From contig LNET01000060.1 of NCBI GenBank assembly GCA_001464055.1, positions 1 to 64,000 on the forward strand: DNA of 64,000 nt, in the 5' to 3' direction. The position numbers and the translations under genes were made by a program. The notes under the pieces were generated by a model. That model was not told the DNA's origin. It made no database searches and saw only the letters and a list, made by a program, of their open reading frames with translations. Numbering within the stretch: the stretch's first letter is position 1; each line of letters begins with the position of its first letter. The DNA comes from Burkholderiales bacterium Ga0077543 (GTDB taxonomy: Bacteria; Pseudomonadota; Gammaproteobacteria; Burkholderiales; Burkholderiaceae_C). Below, one piece after another: positions 17,617 to 27,739 of this stretch.

Positions 17617-18696
17617 TCAGGCCCAGCCGCCCTGGCGGCTGCGCAGCAGTGCGATGAAGAAGGGCGTGCCGACGACGGCCGTCAGAACCCCCAGCGGCAC
17701 CTCCACCAGCGCGACGGTGCGCGCCAGCGTGTCGATCAGCAGCAGGAAGCCGCCCCCCAGCAGCGCGGTGGCCGGCAGCAGGCGCGGGAACGAGGGGCCG
17801 ACCAGCAACCGTGCCAGGTGGGGCACGACCAGGCCCACCCAGCCGACGATGCCGGCCGTGGCCACGCTGGCCGAGGTCACGAGCGTGGCAGCGGCCACGA
17901 TCAACAGGCGCAGCCGCGTCGTCGGCACCCCCAGCGCGCGCGCTTCCTCTTCGGGCAACGACATCACGTTCATCTTCCAGCGCAGTGCCACCAGCACTAC
18001 CAGGCCCAGCAGCACCGGCCCCAGCAGCGGCAGCAGGTCGTCCGCGGTGGTGCCCGACAGACTGCCCAGCAACCAGTAGGTGATGGCCGGCAGCTGGTCG
18101 TAGGGGTCCGCCAGGTACTTGATCAGGCCGATGCCGGCGCCCAGCAGCGCACCGACGACGATGCCCGTGAGCAGCAGGCCCAGCACCGGGTCGCCACGCA
18201 GTGCGCCGGCGCCCTGGCCGCTGCCCAGCGCGTACACCAGCGCCACAGCCGCCAGCCCGCCGCCGAACGCGGCGAGCTGGATGCCCAGCACACCCATGGA
18301 GAAGAAGATGCCCAGCACCGCGCCCAGCGCCGCGCCGGCCGAGGCACCCAGGATGTCCGGCGACACCAGCGGGTTGCGAAACAGTCCCTGGAACGCCGCC
18401 CCCGCCACCGACAGTGCCGCGCCCACCAGCACCGCCGCGGCGATGCGCGGGCCGCGCACCTGCCACACCACCGTCTGCACCGCGGTAGGCAGGTCGGTGG
18501 GCTGGCCGCTCAAGCGCGCCCACAGCAGCTGCGCCAGTTCACGCGGGCTGACCGGATAGCGCCCCAGGCTGAACGCCAGCGCCGTCAGCAACAGCAGCAG
18601 CGCCGCGGCCAGCAACAGCCCGGGCCAGGCCCTGCGCGGGGCAAGGGGCCTGGCGCTGGCCGGCGACGCGATGCTGTCGGCTGCGGCCTGGCTCAC
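17617..18696 (-). CDS. FecCD-family ABC permease (MolB-like)
   Basis: The 359-residue permease has about ten helices and the family's motifs: GRYPVSPRELAQLL near the N-terminus, VRGPRIAAAVLVGAALSVAG, NPLVSPDILGASAGAALGA, GIVGWVGLVVPHLARLLVG, and ETLARTV-type LLLIDTLARTV near the end. It must begin at GTG 18696: the stop of the preceding binding-protein gene overlaps it as GTGA, and no suitable ATG exists. The family includes FepD/G, BtuC and Haemophilus MolB, the last a molybdate/tungstate permease. Confidence 0.9.
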   Translation of the reverse strand: MSQAAADSIASPASARPLAPRRAWPGLLLAAALLLLLTALAFSLGRYPVSPRELAQLLWARLSGQPTDLPTAVQTVVWQVRGPRIAAAVLVGAALSVAGAAFQGLFRNPLVSPDILGASAGAALGAVLGIFFSMGVLGIQLAAFGGGLAAVALVYALGSGQGAGALRGDPVLGLLLTGIVVGALLGAGIGLIKYLADPYDQLPAITYWLLGSLSGTTADDLLPLLGPVLLGLVVLVALRWKMNVMSLPEEEARALGVPTTRLRLLIVAAATLVTSASVATAGIVGWVGLVVPHLARLLVGPSFPRLLPATALLGGGFLLLIDTLARTVALVEVPLGVLTAVVGTPFFIALLRSRQGGWA

Positions 18697-19769
18697 GTGC
18701 CGCGCCCGGCCAGCACGCGCGCCACCTGCGCGTCGGCCAGCTGCACGCCGTAGAACTGGCGGTAGAACGCCTTGGCCATCGGGGCCAGCGGCTCGGGGAA
18801 GGCTTCCGGGAACACCGCTTTGCCCAGCCACCACAGCCCGGGCAGGCGGTTGACGCCGGGCGGGAAATCGATCCAGCCGAAAGGCAGCTTCGGGCTGAGG
18901 TGCACGCGCCGCTCGCGCACGGCGCGCACGCCCTGCCACATCGGCATCTCGTAGACACGGTCGGCGAACTCGCGGTCGATGGTGAGGATGACTTCCGGGT
19001 CCCAGCGCAGCACCTGCTCGATCGACACCCGCGCCAGCCCGCCGGGGGTGTCGGCGCTGACCAGCCGCAGCCCCATGAAGTTCAGGCTCTCGATGTTGAT
19101 CGAGCCCCCGAGCCCGGTTTCCAACCCCATCGGCCCACGTGCGTAGTACACCCGCGGGCGGCGTGCCTCGGGTATCGCCTGAATGCGCGCCTGCACCGCC
19201 TGCATCATGTCGCTGGCCGCCTGCGCCAGCTCGCTTGCGCGGGCCTGCCGGCCCAGCAACTCGCCCAGCAGCCGGTAACTCTGGGGGATGGCGGCGAAGC
19301 GGCCGTCCAGCAGCGCATACGGGATGCCGGTCTGGTCCTGCACCCGGCGGGCCAGGTCGACGTAGGTGTCGTTGATCGTGCCGCTGTCGACGATGACATC
19401 GGGCTGCAGCGCCAGCACCGATTCCAGGTTCGCGCTGTTGCCGCGCCCGGTAATGCGCCCCACCTCCGGGCGGCGGCCGACGTCGGGGATCAGGAACTCC
19501 AGTTCCTCGGCGCGATTTGCACGCGGCCAGCCCAGCAGCAGGTCCGGGGCCAGCGTGTACAGCAGGATCGCTGCCGGCGCGCCGGCCGGGAACACACGCT
19601 GCACTTTCTGCGGAACCGGCACGTTGCGGCCGGCGCTGTCGGTGATGCTGCGCGCGGCAGGGGCTGGGCCCGTCTGCGCCTTGGCCAGCTGGCCGGCCAG
19701 AAGCCAAGTCGTGGTGGCGGCCAAGAGCCGGCGCCGGAGCTGGTCGCTGGGTTTCATCGGGTGCGTCAT
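18693..19769 (-). CDS. Periplasmic metal/oxyanion-binding protein (MolA/FecB-like)
   Basis: The 358-residue protein is the solute receptor for the FecCD system. It begins with an Arg-rich signal (Leu-Arg-Arg-Arg-Leu-Leu-Ala, possibly Tat-dependent) ending at Lys-Ala-Gln. A TroA/FecB-type fold follows: SITDSAGRNVPVPQKVQRV, PDVIVDSGTINDTY, PRVYYARGPMGLETG and a C-terminal WIDFPPGVNRLPGLWWLG segment. The last, with PPGVNRLPGL, is typical of binding proteins in MolA-like clusters rather than siderophore systems (my recollection). ATG 19769 overlaps the preceding stop as ATGA. Molybdate or tungstate is the likely ligand, by context. Confidence 0.8.
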   Translation of the reverse strand: MTHPMKPSDQLRRRLLAATTTWLLAGQLAKAQTGPAPAARSITDSAGRNVPVPQKVQRVFPAGAPAAILLYTLAPDLLLGWPRANRAEELEFLIPDVGRRPEVGRITGRGNSANLESVLALQPDVIVDSGTINDTYVDLARRVQDQTGIPYALLDGRFAAIPQSYRLLGELLGRQARASELAQAASDMMQAVQARIQAIPEARRPRVYYARGPMGLETGLGGSINIESLNFMGLRLVSADTPGGLARVSIEQVLRWDPEVILTIDREFADRVYEMPMWQGVRAVRERRVHLSPKLPFGWIDFPPGVNRLPGLWWLGKAVFPEAFPEPLAPMAKAFYRQFYGVQLADAQVARVLAGRGT

Positions 19770-20629
19770 GGGATGGTGGAGTCGGTTTCGATGAAGCCAT
19801 GGAGCGCCAGCAGTTCCCGCCCTGCTGTGCTGAGCAGGCAGTTCGCAAAGCCCTGGGCCGCTGCGTGCGGCGGCTTCAGCAGCGCCAGCCAGTACTCGGC
19901 GCGCACCTGCCAGGACGCCGGAAGCTCCACCACACGCAGCGCGGCTTGCTCCATGCACGCCACGCGCGCATTGGTGCGGTAGACGACCATCACTTCGGCG
20001 TGCCCGGCCATCAGCAGCGCGGCATAGACGCTGCCTGCTGCTGCCATGCCGGCGGGTGGCTGCGAGTTGGCCCCGCCGGTCAGCGGCAGCGCCTTGCGGC
20101 GCAGCCGCTGTGCACAACCGGGCGGGCCATCGCCACAGGCTTCGATGCGGTCGAACAGCTGCATCGCGTAGTCGCCTGCGGGGTCGGCGCCCGGGGTGCT
20201 GGTGCCCAGCCGGGTGGCGGGGTCCAGCAGGCGCGCCAGCAGGCTTTCGTTGCCGGGCTCGAAGCCTGGCGCCGCCAGCAGGCACAGCGTGTTGGCGGCG
20301 AAAGGCCGGGCCCAGACGGCCCGGCCGGCGGCCAGCAGGGCCTGCGGCTGGATGGCGCTGGCCGAGGCATACAGGCTGGCAGGCTCACCCGCCAGAAGCC
20401 GCTGGTACAGCAGGCCCGACGCACCGAAGCGCAGGTCGGGCACCTGTTGGCCGGCGCCCGCCAGGGTGGCGGCCAGGGCCTGGAAGACCGGCTTCAGGCT
20501 GCCTGCGGCCAGGATCGGCGCAGCGGCTGTGTCGGCGAGTAGAGGACCGGGGTGGGCCGCGCAAGCGGCGGGCATGTCATCGTGGACAGAAGGCATCCAT
20601 TCGATTGTTCCTGCGTCTCTCGCATTCAA
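19766..20629 (-). CDS. ModA-like substrate-binding protein lacking a signal peptide
   Basis: The 287-residue protein has the two-lobe pattern of molybdate-binding ModA proteins: LAAGSLKPVFQALAATL near 40-57, FGASGLLYQRLLAGEPASLYASAS near 68-91, and GHAEVMVVYRTNA near 225. No hydrophobic export signal precedes this, from either TTG 20629 (which overlaps the previous stop as TTGA) or ATG 20596. It may therefore act in the cytoplasm as a molybdate store, sensor or donor, or the true N-terminus may have been lost. ATGA coupling to the next gene shows it belongs to the operon. Confidence 0.7.
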   Translation of the reverse strand: MNARDAGTIEWMPSVHDDMPAACAAHPGPLLADTAAAPILAAGSLKPVFQALAATLAGAGQQVPDLRFGASGLLYQRLLAGEPASLYASASAIQPQALLAAGRAVWARPFAANTLCLLAAPGFEPGNESLLARLLDPATRLGTSTPGADPAGDYAMQLFDRIEACGDGPPGCAQRLRRKALPLTGGANSQPPAGMAAAGSVYAALLMAGHAEVMVVYRTNARVACMEQAALRVVELPASWQVRAEYWLALLKPPHAAAQGFANCLLSTAGRELLALHGFIETDSTIP

Positions 20630-20956
20630 CGATATGTCTTCCCATGCATAGGCTGGCTGGCGCGCGACAGCACCGGGTCCAGCCAGGCCTGCAGGTCGTC
20701 GGCATTGGCTGGCAGCACCCTGGCGCCGCCCGTGAAGGCCAGCCGGGCAGCCCCATGGCGCCTGGGCACGGCCGTGAGCAACGGAACGCCATGCGCCATC
20801 AGCGCCAGCAGTTCGGCCGCGAGGTCACCGCCCTCGGCTTCGAGACCGCCGAAGCGGTTGCTGATGACGTGCTCGGGTTCGGCATGCAGGGCGACCCTCC
20901 ATCAGCAACGCGTCCACATCCCGGCTGCCGTCGTCGAGGATCGCCGCGGCCAGCAT
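20626..20956 (-). pseudogene. DUF2478-like gene with internal deletion and frameshift
   Basis: The C-terminal two thirds reads in one frame as a DUF2478-type segment (HVISNRFGGLEAEGGDLAAEL, then GVPLLTAVP, then LPANADDLQAWLDP) and ends with TGA at 20626-20628. The family's typical N-terminus (LPMLAAAILDDGSRDVDALL) is present just upstream but in another frame (ATG 20956). The roughly 80 residues normally between the two are absent. No in-frame start serves the C-terminal part. DUF2478 proteins are NTPase-like and, as I recall, often accompany molybdenum transport genes. A deletion has probably killed this copy. Confidence 0.65.
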
Positions 20957-21011
20957 GGGGAGTTCGAAAGCCTCGTCGACGATGGACCTTGCATGTTCCG
21001 CCGGCCTGCCG

Positions 21012-21401
21012 TCAGCGGCCAGGGCCGACCGACGGCATGAGCGGCTGCCGCTGCAGCAGGGCCGCTTCCTCGTCGGTCCACAGCCGCAGCCGCACCACGA
21101 AGTGCTGCCCACTGCCGTCTTCCAGCGAAAAGCTGCCGCTCTCGCCCGCGGCCACGTCCAGCGTGATTTCTGTGTCAGCCAGGTAGTCGCATTGCGCGCG
21201 GCTGGCATGGAAGGGCACGCCGTCGATGGCGCCCAGGCAGCGGTCGTCCGCCGTGAGCGGCATTTCGCCGGGGGCAAAACACATGGGGGTGCTGCCTTCG
21301 CAGCAGCCGTGCGACTGGTAGAAGTAAATCGCGCCATGGGCCAGGCGCAGCTGCGCGACGAGCGCGCGTGCGGCCGGTGTGGCGATGACGCGTTGGATCA
21401 T
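21012..21401 (-). CDS. DUF779 protein, aldehyde dehydrogenase companion
   Basis: The 129-residue protein begins Met-Ile-Gln-Arg-Val-Ile-Ala-Thr-Pro and contains the family's HGCCEGSTPMCF cysteine cluster near residues 32-43 and a C-terminal LRLWTDEEAALLQ. DUF779 proteins are regularly encoded next to ExaC/AcoD-type aldehyde dehydrogenases; their role is unknown, the cysteines suggesting metal binding. ATG 21401 matches the family's usual start; ATG 21449, 10 bp after the dehydrogenase stop, would add 16 residues. It follows the dehydrogenase on the same strand. Confidence 0.85.
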   Translation of the reverse strand: MIQRVIATPAARALVAQLRLAHGAIYFYQSHGCCEGSTPMCFAPGEMPLTADDRCLGAIDGVPFHASRAQCDYLADTEITLDVAAGESGSFSLEDGSGQHFVVRLRLWTDEEAALLQRQPLMPSVGPGR

Positions 21402-21458
21402 GAGGGGGTTGTTGCGGCTCCAGCGCGGCGTGCGTTCGCACGCCGGCATGTCACACCG

Positions 21459-22979
<1,521 letters not shown>

Positions 22980-23316
22980 GGGGGTTCTCCTGATGCAAGG
23001 GGATGTGGGCAGGGTGGATGCCCGCCGCCTCGCACGGCGGTTCCGGACATCGCGTCGAGTTCGACGTGCCGGCATCGTGGCCCTGCAGGCCCGTTTCCAC
23101 ACGCTGGGGCAAGCCCCTTGGATCAGGCTTGCATAGGTGTTGCACGCTGTGCCAAATCGGCACAAGGGCTGTTCATCCGCGCCAACCGCCTGCTTCCTGC
23201 CGCGCACGGCCGTGGCTGCTTATCCTTGATCCGCCGAGCTAAGCACGTGGGTGTTGGGCATGTCGTCGATCATAGGCGCCGGGGTGATGGCCTGGGTTTG
23301 GCGGCGCCCGGGCCGC
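22980..23316. other. 337-bp intergenic region with regulatory inverted repeat
   Basis: No gene is seen. The region lies upstream of the leftward aldehyde dehydrogenase and downstream of the leftward VapC-like toxin gene. It contains the inverted repeat listed at 23148-23164. A superficially sigma-54-like string on the minus strand (TTGGCACAGCGTGC) has 8 rather than 10 bp between GG and GC, so I do not call it. Confidence 0.5.
23148..23164. promoter_or_regulatory. Inverted repeat upstream of the aldehyde dehydrogenase gene
   Basis: TGTGCC and GGCACA form a perfect 6-bp inverted repeat around AAATC. It sits about 170 bp upstream of ATG 22979, suitable for an activator of the aldehyde dehydrogenase-DUF779 pair. 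No regulator gene is adjacent. Confidence 0.4.
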
Positions 23317-23751
23317 TCAGGCCGACTCGCCGCGCCAAGGGTTGAGCAGGGGTACGCGCGCTCGGGCGTAGTCGCCCGTGTCGCGGGTGACGACCGTCAG
23401 CCCGTGCTGCAGCGCCGTGGCGGCGATGATGAGGTCGGGTTGAGAAAAGGTGTGCCCTGCCTGGCGGCCTTCTTCGACCAGCAGCCTCCACTTGAACATG
23501 ACGTCTTCCGACACAGCCAGTACACGCTGCTCGAACAGCGGCCTGATGCTGTGCGCCAGCCAGGCCTGCAGTTCAGCGCGACGGATGGCGTTGTCCAGGG
23601 TTTCGATGCCGAAGCGGATCTCGGCCAAGGTGACGGCGCTGAGGTAAAGATCGTCGAGCCGCTGGCTTTCGATGAACCGGCGCACCTTGGCATTGGGGCG
23701 CGGCCGGCGCAGCTCTGAGATGACGTTGGTGTCGAGCAGCCAGCCACTCAC
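23317..23751 (-). CDS. VapC-type PIN-domain toxin (ribonuclease)
   Basis: The 144-residue protein carries the four acidic residues expected of PIN nucleases: Asp7 in LLDTNVISEL, Glu44 in LAEIRFGIE, Asp106 in QPDLIIAATAL, and Asp124/Asp127 in TRDTGDY. VapC toxins cleave tRNA or rRNA and are silenced by their antitoxin. The ATG overlaps the antitoxin stop as ATGA, the normal coupled arrangement with antitoxin first. Confidence 0.9.
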   Translation of the reverse strand: MSGWLLDTNVISELRRPRPNAKVRRFIESQRLDDLYLSAVTLAEIRFGIETLDNAIRRAELQAWLAHSIRPLFEQRVLAVSEDVMFKWRLLVEEGRQAGHTFSQPDLIIAATALQHGLTVVTRDTGDYARARVPLLNPWRGESA

Positions 23752-24059
23752 AGCTTGACGGCCCGCACGGGCATCGGGCTGCGGCCGGGTTCGATGGCCA
23801 GCGTGCGGTACGGAGACGCGGCCAGCGCCTCGACCAGCAGATGGCCGCTGCGTTTCCCCTGCAAGCGCTGGAAGGTTTCGGCGTCGACGACCACCACCGC
23901 TGCCCTGCCATGCACCGTGACGTGCTGGGGGCCTTCGCTGTGCGCCAGGCGCACCAGTTCGCTGAAACGCGCCTTGGCGTCCTGCAGCCGCCAGGTGGGG
24001 TCGGGTTCGGATGCCACCGGCGTGCTGACGGGTTCGGGCGCAGCAGAGTTTCTGGTCAT
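23748..24059 (-). CDS. Phd/YefM-type antitoxin of the VapC pair
   Basis: The 103-residue protein has the Phd/YefM fold pattern: WRLQDAKARFSELVRLAHSEGPQHVTVHGR, then AAVVVVDAETFQRL. Its C-terminal tail would wrap and inhibit the toxin. A Pro-rich N-terminal extension of about 20 residues precedes the DNA-binding domain. ATG 24059 is favoured over the longer frame because it lies inside a perfect palindrome (24051-24069), as expected for an autoregulated antitoxin gene. Confidence 0.85.
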   Translation of the reverse strand: MTRNSAAPEPVSTPVASEPDPTWRLQDAKARFSELVRLAHSEGPQHVTVHGRAAVVVVDAETFQRLQGKRSGHLLVEALAASPYRTLAIEPGRSPMPVRAVKL

Positions 24060-24069
24060 GCTGACCAGA
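24051..24069. promoter_or_regulatory. Palindromic operator spanning the antitoxin start codon
   Basis: TCTGGTCA and TGACCAGA form a perfect 8-bp inverted repeat around TGC. The antitoxin ATG (24057-24059, minus strand) lies within it. Toxin-antitoxin complexes of this family bind such palindromes and repress their own operon; a site over the start codon would also hinder translation if it folds in mRNA. Confidence 0.65.
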
Positions 24070-24092
24070 TTAGCACAAGGTGCCAACCCGCT

Positions 24093-25592
24093 TCAACGCC
24101 CGTACAGCCGCCCCAGTTCCGCCAGCCTTTGTGCATGCCAGGGCTGCACCTGCGCCCACTGGAAGCGCCAGCCCCACCAGCCGCTTTCCTGGCCGGGGTA
24201 ATTCATCCGGCACTCCGTGGGTAGGGCCAGCACGTCCTGCAGCGGGTGCACGCAGGTGTCGGCCACGCTGGCCATGGCCGCGCGGATGAAGGTCCAGGGC
24301 ATGTCGTGGCCGTCGGTGTTCAGGTAGCCGCGCGCGTAGTGGCGTTCGTGGTCGGTGGCGCTGGCCCACCAGCCGGCGACGGTGTCGTTGTCGTGCGTGC
24401 CGGTGTAGACCACGGTGTCGGGCTCGTGGTTGTGCGGCAAGAAGCGGTCAGTCGCGTCGCCGTTGAACGCGAACTGCAGGATGCGCATGCCGGGTAGGCC
24501 GAACTTCTTGCGCAGGGCTTCGACGTCGGGGGTGATGACGCCCAGGTCTTCGGCAATGATGGGCATCGGCCCCAGTGCCTTGTTGATGGCCTTGAACAGC
24601 GCCTCGCCCGGGCCGGGCAGCCAGCGGCCGTTCATCGCCGTGGGTTCGCTGGCCGGGATCTCCCAGTAGCCGGCAAAGCCGCGGAAGTGGTCGATGCGCA
24701 CGATGTCCACCAGCTCGAAGGTACGGCGGATGCGCTCCACCCACCAGGCATAGCCGTCTTTCGCATGTTCGGCCCAGCGGTACAGCGGGTTGCCCCAGCG
24801 CTGGCCGGTGGCGGCGAAGAAGTCCGGCGGCACCCCGGCCACGACGGTGGGGCGGCCGGCGCTGTCCAGTTCGAAGAGCTGCTGGTTGGCCCAGACCTCG
24901 GCGCTCAGGTAGGCGATGAAGATCGGCGTGTCGCCGATGACCTGCACGCCCTTGCCGTTGGCGTAGGCCTTCAGGGCCGCCCACTGGCGGTAGAAACGCC
25001 ACTGGCAGAACTGCCAGAAGGCGATGCGTTCTGCATGCTTGGCGGTGGCGGCGGCCAGCGCCGCGGGTTCGCGCCGGGCCAGGGCCGGCTCCCATTCGCA
25101 CCAGTCTTTCCAGCCGCAGTTCTCGCACAGGCTCATGAACAGCGCGTAGTCGGTCAGCCAGCTGGCGTGCTCGGCGTGGAAGGCGGCGAAATCTTCGCGC
25201 TGCGCGGCCGTGCCCTTGGCCGCGAAGCGCGCTGCCGCCTTGGCCAGGCGTTCCATGCGGAAGGGGTACATCAGGCTGAAGTCGATCTGCGCTTCGGCCG
25301 CAGCACCGGCCAGCCCGGGCGGCGGGCTCAGGTCGGCGACGTCCAGCCAGCCTTGCTGCTGCAGTTCGGCCAGGTCGACGAGCAGTGCATTGCCGGCAAA
25401 GGCCGAATTGCTCATGTAGGGCGAATTGCCCGGGCCGATGCCGGCCAGCGGAAGCAGCTGCCACAGCTTCTGGCCGGCCGCCACCAGCCAGTCGACGAAG
25501 TGGTAGGCCTCGGGCCCGAAGTCGCCCGAACCGTGCGGGCCGGGCAGGGAAGTGGGGTGCAGCAGCACCCCGCTGGCGCGCGGGAATCTCAT
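24093..25592 (-). CDS. malQ: 4-alpha-glucanotransferase (amylomaltase)
   Basis: The 499-residue GH77 enzyme transfers 1,4-glucan segments between maltodextrins in the cytoplasm. Its N-terminus (GVLLHPTSLPGPHGSGDFG, then WQLLPLAGIGPGNSPYMSNSAFAGN) is diagnostic. Catalytic residues are visible in RIDHFRGFAGYWEIPA (nucleophile Asp), PIIAEDLGVI (acid/base Glu), and YTGTHDNDTVAGW (Asp). ATG 25592 overlaps the glgX stop as ATGA. It is the last gene of the glgP-glgB-glgX-malQ operon and recycles the oligosaccharides left by the phosphorylase and debranching enzyme. Confidence 0.95.
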   Translation of the reverse strand: MRFPRASGVLLHPTSLPGPHGSGDFGPEAYHFVDWLVAAGQKLWQLLPLAGIGPGNSPYMSNSAFAGNALLVDLAELQQQGWLDVADLSPPPGLAGAAAEAQIDFSLMYPFRMERLAKAAARFAAKGTAAQREDFAAFHAEHASWLTDYALFMSLCENCGWKDWCEWEPALARREPAALAAATAKHAERIAFWQFCQWRFYRQWAALKAYANGKGVQVIGDTPIFIAYLSAEVWANQQLFELDSAGRPTVVAGVPPDFFAATGQRWGNPLYRWAEHAKDGYAWWVERIRRTFELVDIVRIDHFRGFAGYWEIPASEPTAMNGRWLPGPGEALFKAINKALGPMPIIAEDLGVITPDVEALRKKFGLPGMRILQFAFNGDATDRFLPHNHEPDTVVYTGTHDNDTVAGWWASATDHERHYARGYLNTDGHDMPWTFIRAAMASVADTCVHPLQDVLALPTECRMNYPGQESGWWGWRFQWAQVQPWHAQRLAELGRLYGR

Positions 25593-27739
25593 CGGGCGGG
25601 TCCTACGGGTTCGGGCAGGGCACGCAGCAGCACCAGGCTGCGGGCGCGAAGGTTGAAGTGGTCTGCCGCAGGACCGGCGGCTTGCGCGGCGCGGCGCCAG
25701 GGGCTGCGGCCGTCGGGGTTGGCGCTGTCGAGTTCGGCCAACCAGCCACCCGGGGGCAGGCGGAAGCTGGCGTCCATGTTGCGGCCGTTGATCATCAGCA
25801 GCAGCGGTGCGCCGCCGCCGCCAGGCGCGCCGATGAACGCGCCCATGATGCGCGACATGCGGTTGTCCCAGTGCTCGGGTGTCATCGGTTCGCCCACGCG
25901 GCGCAGCCAGGCCAGGTCGGCCAGGCCGCGGGCGTCGGCCACGCCGGTGTACCAGCGCGGGCCCAGCGGCAGCAGCCGCTTGCGCAACGCGATCAGGTGG
26001 GCCGTGTAGTCCAGCAGGCTTGCGTCGGCGCGGCTCCAGTCGATCCAGGTGATGGCGTTGTCCTGGCAGTAGGGGTTGTTGTTGCCGCCCTGGCTGTGGC
26101 CCAGTTCGTCACCGGCGGCCAGCATCGGCGTGCCCTGGGCCAGCAGCAGGGTGGCCAGCAGCGCGCGCTGCAGCCGGGCGCGCAGGGCCAGCACCTGGGG
26201 GTCGGTGGTGGGACCTTCCCAGCCGCAGTTCCAGCTGAGGTTGTGGCCATGGCCGTCGCGGTTGTCTTCCAGGTTGGCCTGGTTGTGCTTCAGGTCGTAG
26301 CTCACCAGGTCGGCCAGCGTGAAGCCGTCGTGGCTGGCGATGTAGTTGATGCTCTCGGTGGGCGGGCGCTGCCGCGACTGGAACAGGTCGCTGCTGCCGG
26401 CCAGGCGCAGGGCCATCTCGCCGCGGGTGCAGTCGCCGCCCAGCCAGAAGGCGCGCGTGGTGTCGCGGAAGTGGTCGTTCCATTCGGCCCAGCCGCGCGG
26501 GAAGTTGCCCACCTGGTAGCCGTCGGGGCCGATGTCCCAGGGCTCGGCGATCATCTTCGTGCCCTGCAGCACCGGGTCCTGCAGCACGGCCTTGAAGAAG
26601 GGGCCGTCGCGTTCGAAGCCCTGGTCGCCGCGGCCCAGCACCGGGCCCAGGTCGAAGCGGAAGCCGTCGACGTGGAAGTCCTGCACCCAGTACCGCAGGC
26701 TGTCCATCACCATCTGCAGCACGCGCGGGTGGCGCACGTCGACGGTATTGCCGCAGCCGCTGAAGTTCTCGAAGCGGTCTTTGGCGTCGGGCGGCAGCCG
26801 GTACCAGCTGGCGTTGTCCAGCCCGCGCCAGCTCAGTGTTGCGCCGCGTTCGTCGCCTTCGCAGGTGTGGTTGTAGACGACGTCGAGGATGACCTCGATG
26901 CCGGCCGCATGCAGGCGCTGTACCAGGCGGCGGAATTCGTCGCGCGCTGCTCCGGGCTCGGCCGATGAGGCATAGCGCGGTTCGGGGCAGAAAAAGCCCA
27001 GGGTGTTGTAGCCCCAGTGGTTGACCAGGCCGTGGTCGACCAGGCGCGCTTCGCTCAGCAGCTGGTGCACCGGCAGCAGGCTCACCGCGGTGACGCCCAG
27101 CCGCTGCAGGTGGGCCACGGCCGTGTCGTGCGCCATGCCTGCATAGGTGCCGCGCAGGGCTTCGGGCACACCCGCAAGCAGCTTGGTGAAGCTGCGCACG
27201 TGCACTTCGTACAGCACGCTGGTGGCCAGCGGCGTGCGCGGGTGGGTGTCGCCCTGCCAGTCGAAGCTGTCGTGCACCACCCGCGCCTTGTGTGCCCAGC
27301 GCGAGTTGTCGCGGGTGTCCATGTCGGCAGGATGTTCGGCGTCGTGGCCCATGTGCGGCGCCTGCCAGCTGAAACCGCCCGCCGGTGCCACGATCTCGCG
27401 GGCCCAGGGGTCCAGCAGCAGCTTGTAGGGGTTGAAGCGGTGGCCGCGGTCGGGCCGCCAGGGGCCCTGGGCGCGCAGGCCATAAACCAGCCCGGCGCCA
27501 GCGCCTGGCAGGAAGCCGTGGAAGACATTGCCGCTTCTGGCTGGCAGCGGCACGCGGGCCAGCTCGACACTGCCTTCGGCGTCGAACACGCACAGCTCCA
27601 GCTGCGTGGCGTGGGCCGAGAACACCGCGAAATTGACGCCGCCGTCGCGCACGCTGGCGCCCATGGGCCAGGGCCGGCCTTCCTGCAGCGGCGCCAGGGC
27701 GGGTGCGGCAGGCCGGGTAGGGGTGTTCAGTCTGTCCAT
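25589..27739 (-). CDS. glgX: Glycogen debranching enzyme GlgX
   Basis: The 716-residue GH13 enzyme hydrolyses the 1,6-branches of phosphorylase-limit glycogen. An N-terminal CBM48 ([27 protein letters not shown]) precedes the barrel with [17 protein letters not shown] (nucleophile Asp), MIAEPWDIG (acid/base Glu) and [10 protein letters not shown]. The sequence [15 protein letters not shown] is typical of GlgX/TreX. ATG 27739 is chosen because it overlaps the glgB stop by 13 bp, implying coupled translation, and gives the normal family length. Confidence 0.95.
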   Translation of the reverse strand: MDRLNTPTRPAAPALAPLQEGRPWPMGASVRDGGVNFAVFSAHATQLELCVFDAEGSVELARVPLPARSGNVFHGFLPGAGAGLVYGLRAQGPWRPDRGHRFNPYKLLLDPWAREIVAPAGGFSWQAPHMGHDAEHPADMDTRDNSRWAHKARVVHDSFDWQGDTHPRTPLATSVLYEVHVRSFTKLLAGVPEALRGTYAGMAHDTAVAHLQRLGVTAVSLLPVHQLLSEARLVDHGLVNHWGYNTLGFFCPEPRYASSAEPGAARDEFRRLVQRLHAAGIEVILDVVYNHTCEGDERGATLSWRGLDNASWYRLPPDAKDRFENFSGCGNTVDVRHPRVLQMVMDSLRYWVQDFHVDGFRFDLGPVLGRGDQGFERDGPFFKAVLQDPVLQGTKMIAEPWDIGPDGYQVGNFPRGWAEWNDHFRDTTRAFWLGGDCTRGEMALRLAGSSDLFQSRQRPPTESINYIASHDGFTLADLVSYDLKHNQANLEDNRDGHGHNLSWNCGWEGPTTDPQVLALRARLQRALLATLLLAQGTPMLAAGDELGHSQGGNNNPYCQDNAITWIDWSRADASLLDYTAHLIALRKRLLPLGPRWYTGVADARGLADLAWLRRVGEPMTPEHWDNRMSRIMGAFIGAPGGGGAPLLLMINGRNMDASFRLPPGGWLAELDSANPDGRSPWRRAAQAAGPAADHFNLRARSLVLLRALPEPVGPAR

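Noticed and set aside
23130-23165. Possible sigma-54 promoter on the minus strand before the aldehyde dehydrogenase
   Set aside because: GG and GC are 8 bp apart, not 10; RpoN promoters do not tolerate this spacing.
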